A stretch of DNA of 6,267 nt from Candidatus Nomurabacteria bacterium (GTDB lineage Bacteria > Patescibacteriota > Minisyncoccia > Phycocordibacterales > UBA9973): assembly GCA_023267315.1 (NCBI GenBank), contig JAHFNN010000051.1, forward strand, positions 1 through 6,267. Reading direction: 5' to 3'. Numbering within the stretch: the first letter of the stretch is position 1; every line of letters begins with the position of its first letter. Made by a program: the position numbers and the translations under genes. Below, in pieces: positions 1 through 5,600 of this stretch. The notes beneath the pieces are model-generated. The model was given only the letters and a program-made list of their open reading frames with translations. It had not been told where the DNA came from and did no database searches.

Positions 1-391
1 GGAGAATTACTTCCAAAATTTGACGATGCATGAGGCTTGTTAGATCAAATGCGTCATTCGTAAGCAGAATTTTTGCCTGTTCAAGACTTATTTCACAGCC
101 GATTTTATTTGGCTTCCCTGTTTGATCCTGTGGTTCCCTGATAAAATACTGGCACAATTTTGAACCATCAACCTTGATTATTTCTTGCATCCATTTTCGA
201 TTCAAGACAAATAGTTCTCCTGTGCTTCTTCCATCATAGAGCATCCATTTTTCAGTCTTCGCTCCTTCATTATTTTTTAAAGCAGTGGTTGAAAAGAAAT
301 AGTTTATTATATTAGTTCCCTGGTATGGAACTTGCACTCCCCATTCGAGACGTTCTATCTTAATGTCATCAACAATATCTTCTATCTTCAT
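1..391 (-). CDS. Hypothetical protein, 3' end cut by the window edge
   Basis: Reading the minus strand from the ATG at 391 gives 130 codons without a stop down to the window edge, so the C-terminus is missing. The protein starts MKIEDIVDDIKIERLEWGVQ and continues with mixed polar and hydrophobic segments. It shows no signal peptide, membrane segment or repeat and has only two cysteines. The stretch 'EKWMLYDGRSTGELFVLNRKWMQEI' (about residues 47-71) is rich in aromatic and charged residues and looks like a soluble cytoplasmic fold. I do not recognise the family. Coding status is supported by the long open frame, by a good sigma70-type promoter placed about 20 nt upstream of the ATG, and by a terminator separating it from rpsR. 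No Shine-Dalgarno sequence precedes the start, as for the other genes here. An earlier start is unlikely because the -10 box lies just upstream. Function is unknown. Confidence 0.72.
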   Translation of the reverse strand, partial: MKIEDIVDDIKIERLEWGVQVPYQGTNIINYFFSTTALKNNEGAKTEKWMLYDGRSTGELFVLNRKWMQEIIKVDGSKLCQYFIREPQDQTGKPNKIGCEISLEQAKILLTNDAFDLTSLMHRQILEVIL

Positions 392-417
392 ACAGTTAGT
401 TTTTAAAGTTCCGATGA

Positions 418-445
418 ATTATACAATTTTTTACGCAAAAGTAAA
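418..445 (-). promoter_or_regulatory. Sigma70-type promoter for the left-edge gene
   Basis: On the minus strand a perfect TATAAT -10 box (plus coordinates 418-423) lies 16 bp downstream of TTTACT (440-445), a 4/6 match to TTGACA. Transcription would start near 411 and give a leader of about 20 nt before the ATG at 391. The -35 box lies inside the arm of the 438-481 palindrome, so the terminator of the upstream operon and this promoter share bases. The -10 is convincing; the -35 is weaker. Confidence 0.55.
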
Positions 446-481
446 GAGCGGTTTGGCCTAGGCCAAACCGCTCTTTACTTT
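438..481 (-). terminator. Perfect 44-bp palindrome, rpsF operon terminator
   Basis: Positions 438-481 form a perfect palindrome with 22-bp arms and no unpaired spacer, centred on CCTAGG (457-462). The core GAGCGGTTTGGCC arm is GC-rich and the outer ends are A/T-rich, so transcripts in either direction give a GC stem followed by U-rich sequence. It starts 17 bases after the rpsR stop codon, so its obvious role is intrinsic termination of rpsF-ssb-rpsR. A terminator normally has a loop of 3-8 nt; here the RNA loop must be made by leaving the central CUAG unpaired. The lack of a true spacer is unusual and also leaves room for a protein-binding role. Confidence 0.8.
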
Positions 482-497
482 ATATTTCTGTTGAATT

Positions 498-698
498 TTA
501 CCGCGCAATATATGGAAGTAATCCCATATATCGAGCTCGCTTTACTGCAAGCGCAAGCTGTCGCTGATTCTTTGCAGTGACACCAGTACGCTTTTTGCCT
601 ACGATACGAGCATTCGGATTCAAGAACTTCTTGAGGACATCAAGGTCCTTATAATCAATATGCTTTATATTATTTGATGAGAAAAAATCTTGCTTCAT
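498..698 (-). CDS. rpsR: 30S ribosomal protein bS18
   Basis: This 66-residue basic protein is bS18, which pairs with bS6 on the platform of the 30S subunit and contacts 16S rRNA. The family signature is clear: 'IDYKDLDVLKKFLNPNARIVGKKRTGVTAKNQ' (residues 14-45) followed by 'QRQLALAVKRARYMGLLPYI' (45-64), matching the usual YKD...L..F....GKI..RR.TG...K.QR.....IKRAR...LLP pattern. The length is at the short end for the family because the N-terminal tail is brief. The gene starts only 8 nt after the ssb stop and has no Shine-Dalgarno sequence in that gap, so it is probably translated by coupling or leaderless-type initiation within the rpsF-ssb-rpsR mRNA. It is the last gene of the operon and ends with TAA ahead of the palindromic terminator. 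Confidence 0.96.
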   Translation of the reverse strand: MKQDFFSSNNIKHIDYKDLDVLKKFLNPNARIVGKKRTGVTAKNQRQLALAVKRARYMGLLPYIAR

Positions 699-706
699 AA
701 TTTAAT

Positions 707-1162
707 TTAGAATGGAATATCTTCCGGATTCGACTCTTCTTCCGGATATTCAATAGTATCAATTTCAGAAGGGCCTGTGTCTTCTTTTATAGAAGCACCC
801 TTCCCTTCACCTGCGAAACTTCCGGGAGCTCCACCTCCACGAGGTCCAAACTGGATTCGGTCTGCGACAACTTCGGTACGATATTTCTTCGTACCATCTT
901 GTGCATCCCAGCTTCGTGTTTGCATTCGGCCTTCTACAAGAACCGAGGCACCCTTGCGCAAATACTGCGCTGCTGTTTCAGCCTGACGACCAAACACAAC
1001 AACGTTGTGAAAGTCAGCTTGTTCTTTCTTTGCGCCGGTTTGGTCTTTCCAGACACGGTTTGTCGCAAGAGAAAATGAGGTGACTTTTATCCCCGAAGGG
1101 AGCGCGCGCATCTCAGGATCGCGTGTGAGATTTCCGATAATAATTGCTTTGTTTAGATACAT
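707..1162 (-). CDS. ssb: Single-stranded DNA-binding protein
   Basis: This 151-residue protein is bacterial SSB, which coats single-stranded DNA during replication, recombination and repair and recruits partner proteins. The OB fold covers about residues 1-106: it opens 'MYLNKAIIIGNLTRDPEMR', and continues with 'FSLATNRVWKDQTG' (W38), 'FHNVVVFGRQAETAAQYLRKG' and 'VLVEGRMQTRSWDAQDG' (W85), the usual DNA-stacking and dimer elements. A glycine-rich linker (about 107-123, GPRGGGAPG...) leads to an acidic tail ending in EDIPF, a slight variant of the canonical DDIPF tip that binds partner proteins. It lies between rpsF and rpsR, its conserved place in many bacteria, 66 nt after the rpsF stop and 8 nt before rpsR. 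No Shine-Dalgarno sequence is visible; a 7-bp inverted repeat (1161-1167 with 1204-1210) could pair across the start codon. Confidence 0.97.
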   Translation of the reverse strand: MYLNKAIIIGNLTRDPEMRALPSGIKVTSFSLATNRVWKDQTGAKKEQADFHNVVVFGRQAETAAQYLRKGASVLVEGRMQTRSWDAQDGTKKYRTEVVADRIQFGPRGGGAPGSFAGEGKGASIKEDTGPSEIDTIEYPEEESNPEDIPF

Positions 1163-1228
1163 ACAAGTTTGTGTTTAGATTAATAATGTACGTTATGCGT
1201 GATCTTGTATCTGTACGGTGGGAAATGA

Positions 1229-1735
1229 CTAGACTGCTGCCGCCATTTCATCAATCTTCTTATCAACTTCTTCTTTGTTGATTTCAACAGGAGCTTCTGA
1301 TGATTCAGCAGCTGTCTGAGGACTCTTTCTCTTAGCGTATTCGCCTCGAGGAGAGAAGGTGCGACGAGATGCGAGCGTGTTCTCACGAACAGTCTTTATC
1401 AAGAGGAATCGAATGATCTCAGTTACTCGATCGAGTTCACTCTTCAATTTGATAACTGCTTCAGGTGATACTTCGAATTTCATCCATCCGAAATGCGCCT
1501 GTGAGAAAGTCTCGTTCTTGTTGTTGATGACTTTCTGCATGTCATATGCGAGAGGAATGTTCTTAGGAAATTCATCTGCAATGTGGATTCCCCCGACTGC
1601 ATCAATCATGCTCTTCAACTTATTTACTTCAGCACCGAGCGTCTCTTCAGTGATTGTTGGGACCAACAAGTAGCCCAATTCATACACACGAGAAGCGACT
1701 GCTTCGTCTTTTACAATTTCTTCTTTTTTCTCCAT
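1229..1735 (-). CDS. rpsF: 30S ribosomal protein bS6 with C-terminal extension
   Basis: bS6 is a ferredoxin-like 30S protein that binds bS18 and 16S rRNA. The core lies at about residues 17-120: 'VYELGYLLVPTITEE' (first strand), 'KLKSMIDAVGGIHIADEFPKNIPLAYDM' and 'AHFGWMKFEVSPEAVIKLKSELDRVTEIIRFLLIKTV', which match the family order strand-helix-strand-strand-helix-strand. The chosen start is the ATG at 1735 (MEKKEEIVKDEA...). The frame stays open to an ATG at 1813, but those 26 codons lie in the hairpin-bearing leader and have no family similarity. The 168-residue product is longer than the usual 95-130: it has a charged N-terminal lead and a 48-residue tail, first basic (SRRTFSPRGEYAKRK), then acidic and Ala/Glu/Lys-rich. 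Such tails are common in CPR bS6. It is the first gene of the operon with ssb and rpsR, and uses a TAG stop. Confidence 0.94.
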   Translation of the reverse strand: MEKKEEIVKDEAVASRVYELGYLLVPTITEETLGAEVNKLKSMIDAVGGIHIADEFPKNIPLAYDMQKVINNKNETFSQAHFGWMKFEVSPEAVIKLKSELDRVTEIIRFLLIKTVRENTLASRRTFSPRGEYAKRKSPQTAAESSEAPVEINKEEVDKKIDEMAAAV

Positions 1736-1840
1736 AGAATGCTCATATTCTGTGACAAATATGAGTAAAATAAATCTTAATAATTCACTCTGCGTTATGG
1801 ACCGAGGCGTCACAACTTCAGGGTTGTGACGAACGAGAGC
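1736..1840 (-). promoter_or_regulatory. rpsF mRNA leader with two hairpins
   Basis: From the predicted start near 1840 to the rpsF ATG, the leader is about 105 nt. It holds a perfect 9-bp hairpin (arms 1808-1816 and 1823-1831, CGTCACAAC with GTTGTGACG, 6-nt loop reading CCTGAA in the mRNA) and an 8-bp hairpin close to the start codon (arms 1742-1749 and 1758-1765, CTCATATT with AATATGAG, 8-nt loop). In many bacteria the bS6:bS18 complex binds a structured rpsF leader that mimics its 16S rRNA site and represses translation. The first hairpin is a candidate for that, but I cannot match the known consensus with confidence. Neither hairpin is followed by a U-tract, so attenuation by termination is unlikely. 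Confidence 0.45.
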
Positions 1841-1846
1841 ACAAAC

Positions 1847-1875
1847 AGAATAGCAGACAAAAAACCCAATGTCAA
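1847..1875 (-). promoter_or_regulatory. Sigma70-type promoter of the rpsF-ssb-rpsR operon
   Basis: On the minus strand a perfect TTGACA -35 box (plus coordinates 1870-1875) and a TATTCT -10 box (1847-1852, 5/6 match to TATAAT) are separated by an optimal 17-bp spacer (1853-1869). The predicted start is near 1840, some 105 nt upstream of the rpsF ATG. The promoter is divergent from the lipoprotein promoter, and the two -35 boxes are only 18 bp apart. Confidence 0.75.
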
Positions 1876-1893
1876 TTCATACTTACAATAGTA

Positions 1894-1922
1894 TTGACAA
1901 TATCGATAATGTTTGTTATTAT
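1894..1922 (+). promoter_or_regulatory. Sigma70-type promoter of the lipoprotein gene
   Basis: A perfect TTGACA (1894-1899), a 17-bp spacer (1900-1916) and TATTAT (1917-1922, 5/6 match) form a near-consensus promoter. Transcription would start near 1929, giving a leader of about 22 nt before the ATG at 1952 with no Shine-Dalgarno sequence. By sequence the promoter should be strong, which suggests an abundant product unless a repressor acts at the shared -35 region. Confidence 0.78.
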
Positions 1923-1951
1923 GCATGTAAATTTTTAAACCCAATCAGACA

Positions 1952-2524
1952 ATGAAAAAATCAATGTTATTTGCATGTGCGCTTGTAGCGGTATCGCTCG
2001 CGCTCTTTACTACTTCTTGTAAAAAAGAAGCACCTACCCTCTCGTCTCAAAGCGAGGCCTGGGCACCTGAAGGATTTACTGTAATAAATGATGCTTCTCA
2101 AACTGATTTTCCGGGAGAAGTTGCAGTGAAAATTACCCAGCAAATCAGTAAAAAAAGCGGCGCTGCCTTCACCGGTATTGCTGATTGTAAAGAGCAACTT
2201 GCTCAGACAACAGTGCTCACATATGACAGTACAATGGTGAATATTGATGCAACAACTGCCTCAATTGGTGGATCTGCTTCGGGCCCGAATATCCCGCAAG
2301 GAACATTTAAATTGCTGCTTCAGCCGAATGTAGCAAGTTCCGGCGGAGGAAGTGCTAAGACCTTGTACGCGAATAAGATCTATAACCCATTGCCGAATGC
2401 TGCATATATTTATATTGTAGCTTATAAATATGGCACAAAAAAAAGCATCTGCGTTCAATCTTTCTTTGAAAGCGATGGCTGCGGTGGTAAATTAGGAACC
2501 ACACAATATATCCCGCTGCAATAA
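1952..2524 (+). CDS. Predicted lipoprotein of unknown function
   Basis: This 190-residue protein begins with a signal peptide: MKKS, then a hydrophobic core (LFACALVAVSLALF, about 6-19), then TTSC with Cys23 as the likely lipidated residue, followed by KKE. The lipobox is slightly off consensus (T at -3, S at -1), and 'TSCKKE' looks like Bacteroidetes lipoproteins. The mature part is polar and rich in Ser, Thr, Gly and Ala, with 'PNIPQGTFKLLLQPN', a Gly/Ser turn (SSGGGS, about 129-134), and a hydrophobic strand 'AAYIYIVAYKYG' (150-161). Three further cysteines (79, 167, 177) include a C-terminal pair in 'SICVQSFFESDGCGG', suggesting a disulfide outside the cytoplasm. I do not recognise a family. 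It is a single-gene unit with its own near-consensus promoter and terminator, divergent from rpsF and convergent with the FN3 protein. An anchored surface protein is the likeliest role class; nothing shows an enzymatic activity. Confidence 0.82.
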   Translation: MKKSMLFACALVAVSLALFTTSCKKEAPTLSSQSEAWAPEGFTVINDASQTDFPGEVAVKITQQISKKSGAAFTGIADCKEQLAQTTVLTYDSTMVNIDATTASIGGSASGPNIPQGTFKLLLQPNVASSGGGSAKTLYANKIYNPLPNAAYIYIVAYKYGTKKSICVQSFFESDGCGGKLGTTQYIPLQ

Positions 2525-2546
2525 CATCAAAAGTTTGGTAAAAACG

Positions 2547-2581
2547 AAAGCGTCCCGTTTAAATAAATGGGGCGCTTTTTT
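2547..2581 (+). terminator. Intrinsic terminator of the lipoprotein gene
   Basis: Arms 2547-2556 (AAAGCGTCCC) and 2569-2578 (GGGGCGCTTT) pair over 10 bp with one G-T wobble, around a 12-nt A/T-rich loop, and are followed by a T-run (2576-2581, then CTTT). It begins 22 bases after the lipoprotein stop. On the minus strand the hairpin is followed by CGTTTTTACC, so it may also act, more weakly, as a terminator for the convergent FN3-protein gene that stops at 2614. Confidence 0.85.
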
Positions 2582-2613
2582 CTTTATTCAATTTTCATTA
2601 GACCTTCCTATTC

Positions 2614-5600
2614 TTACTGCGCAGTCACACTAAAATTATCAGCCCAGTCATTATTAGATGGTGTACCAATCAAGAGTCCTGATAGACCCCCCGCATAGGC
2701 TGGGTCAGTATAAGTGAGATTAAGTGGTAAATCAGTAGTAGTAATATCGGTCTTCAAATCAAGAGAGAGTACTCCATTTACTGCAGTTACGGAAAGTATA
2801 AATGGCTGAGTACTATTTCCTGTATTGGTAATGGTGGTAGAACCTGGATTGGTGAGATAGTGGAAGGTTGTTGCTTTTCCAGAAACCGCATGAGCAATGT
2901 AGGCACGAGATGATCCACCAAATGATCTACACGCTGCGTAATATGTCGTGGTGTTCTGATACCCAAAAAGTACACAGAACTCAGTGGCAGAAGATGTAGC
3001 GGCACGTTGAAATGTTGCTTTTGTTTTTTGATTGATAAGACTTGAAGAAGGTACAACAATTTTACTCTTCACAGAACTCTTCGCAGCAAGAGTGTTGTTA
3101 AGTAGAGAGAAAGCACCTGAAATAGGTGTCCAAGAAGTAAGTCCTGTTGTTCGATTGAAATCATCAGAAAATGATGCACCATTCTGTATAACATCAGTAG
3201 TAACTGAAATACTTGTACTTCCCGCAGACGTATTACCTGCAGTATCTTTTGCTTTGACCACATATGTGTATGTAGTTGCAGGAGTAAGAGAAGCAATAGT
3301 GTATGTTGTGGCAGTAATAGCGGTAGCATTTAATGCAGTAGTTGAACCGTTCTGATATACAAAATATCCTAAAACTCCGGACCCTGTATCTGTTGAAGGA
3401 TTCCATGCAAGAGAAACAGATGAACTTGTTTTTCCGCTAATAGTGACGGCTGTTGGAACTGTTGGTGCTGTTGTATCAGAAATATTTAGTGTAGTAAATG
3501 ACTGCTCAGCAGATGTCGCCTTATTACCCGATGCATCTTTAGAGCTGACAACGAAATAATATTTCTTTGCAGCCGAAAGTCCGGTAAGAGTAGTCGTGTG
3601 CGATTTTGTCGGTGTTGTATTGAGTGAAGATGAAAGCGTATACGAACCGCTTGTTGTTCCATACAAAACTTGAGTATCAGCTAATTCATCAGTAGTCCAT
3701 TTAACAATGACCCCAGTTGCAGTTATTGAAGTTGTAGTAATTGCAGAAATCGTTGGCGGTGTCGTGTCAGAGGCAGAAGTTGTTACCATAATCGCTGTTG
3801 ATTGGAGAGACCAGTTACCGGCAGCATCACGTGCACGAACAGTGAATGAGTACTGCGTATTTGCAAGAAGATTTGTTGCTGTAAAAGTAGTTCCTGTAGC
3901 GACCCCGACTGACACACCATCTTGAAATACTTCATATCCTGTAACACCAGTATCGTCTGTTGAAGGCGACCAGGAAAGTGAGACACTAGTAGTTGTCTTA
4001 TTTGGAGAAGTCAAATTTGCAGGAATTGACGGTGCGGTAGTATCAGCTCCAGACAAAGTAGTAAGCGAATATTCCGCACTCGTGCGAGAATTCCCAGTAC
4101 TATCGTTTGAAACAACGACATAGTAATATTTTGTACTTGGAGAAAGTACAAGAGTGATACTATGCGAAGTCACCATATTAGGATCAGGAATTGCAGGATA
4201 TAGTGTCGGATGAGAACCAGCACTAGTTCCGTAGAGAATTTGGGAAGTTGATGGTTCGTCTGTGGTCCATGTGATCTTTGCACCAGATGAATTTACATTT
4301 GAGACAGTAACTGCTGAGATGACAGGAGGAGTTGTATCAGTTGTTCCAGCAAGAGTCGTTGCGGTCACTGTATCAGCAACACCATTAAATCCAGCATACG
4401 CAGAGTAATTTCCAGCATTATCAACAGCTTTCACTGTGAATGAATACGTGGTACTTGGAGTAAGGCCAGTGACATTGAATAGGCACATAGTACCTGTTTC
4501 AGGTACTGTAACCATTGGAGTGGTACTTCCATTTGCATAAACGGCATACCCATACAAACCAGAACCACCCGTTTCGTCTACCGAACCACTACATTTGAGA
4601 GGAATTGAATTAGAAGTAATCTGATACGAGGTTCCATAGTCTGAACCTATTTTGAGATAATAAGGATCACTTGGCGGAGTCTTATCACTTGAGGTAGATG
4701 TAGTAACTGAAATACTATTACTATCTGCTGAATAATTTCCAGCACCATCGACAGCCTTTACCGTAAATGAATAAGTGGTATTAAACGAGAGACCACTCAC
4801 CATGTATGTAGTACCTGTGATGAGGCTACTTATAGGATTACTACCCCCATTTTGATAGACATAATATCCAGAAAGACCAGAGCCACCAGTATCCGTCGAT
4901 GGATTCCATGAAAGATTTACACTGCTTGCTGATTTACTTGGAGAAGTAAAACCGGTAGGGACTGATGGAGGATTTGAATCACCTGCGAGAGTGGTAACAG
5001 AAAGTGCAGAAGATTGTCCTGACCAATTATTATTCCCATCACGAGCACGAACCGTAAATGAATATTGAGTACTCGAAGTAAGACCTGTCACTTGATAATT
5101 TGTAGCAGAAGAAACTCCGGCCGATACTCCATTTTTAAATATTTCATATCCAGCGACACCAACATTATCTGTTGAAGCACTCCAAGAAAGATTTACTGTG
5201 GTGACAGCCTTAGCAGGCGATGTCAGTCCTGTTGGAACAGAAGGAGCTGTTTTATCATTTGGATCTACGGGAGTTGCTAAGAAAGATTGCTCGTCAGAAT
5301 AACTTTCATGACCCGCACTATCCCATGAATACACTCGGTAAAAATAAGTCGTCCCAGGAACAATATTAGGTTGAATCTTATGACTAGTAACGTAACCTCC
5401 GCCATCTAAAATATTATATCCATCACTACTAAAATAATTATTACTACTGGTACCCCTCGAGAGTCCATCAGTGGATGGCACGAGTGTGTTCCATGAAATT
5501 ACAGCATCTTTGTTTGTAATATTCGAAACGGTAACATTTGATATACCAATCAAAGGATCGCTAGGGTGCATTAAATACGCCGCTGTTCCAGAAAACGGAG

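Noticed and set aside
438..481. The palindrome as one end of an insertion sequence
   Set aside because: There is no transposase, second inverted repeat or target duplication nearby, and its place just after rpsR fits a terminator.
777..1083. Two plus-strand open frames opposite ssb
   Set aside because: Both are antisense to a firmly identified SSB and show no independent coding signal.
1359..1673. A 104-residue plus-strand open frame opposite rpsF
   Set aside because: It is antisense to a clear ribosomal protein gene, has no promoter or family signature, and is explained by codon composition on the other strand.
1736..1813. Upstream extension of rpsF to the ATG at 1813 (26 extra residues)
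   Set aside because: The extension lies in the hairpin-bearing leader, would start inside one hairpin, has a hydrophobic sequence unlike bS6, and the ATG at 1735 gives a normal family start.
1967..2458. Minus-strand open frames opposite the lipoprotein gene
   Set aside because: They are antisense to a gene with signal peptide, promoter and terminator, and carry no recognisable motif.
498..2524. Possible TGA recoding, as in some CPR lineages, because none of the five visible stop codons is TGA
   Set aside because: No in-frame TGA needs to be read through in any gene, glycines are encoded by GGN, and five stops are too few to judge.
2787..3986. Several open frames of 67-107 residues inside the FN3-repeat gene on both strands
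   Set aside because: Low-complexity Leu/Gln- or Val/Ala-rich translations recur because Ser/Thr-rich FN3 codons are read in other frames.
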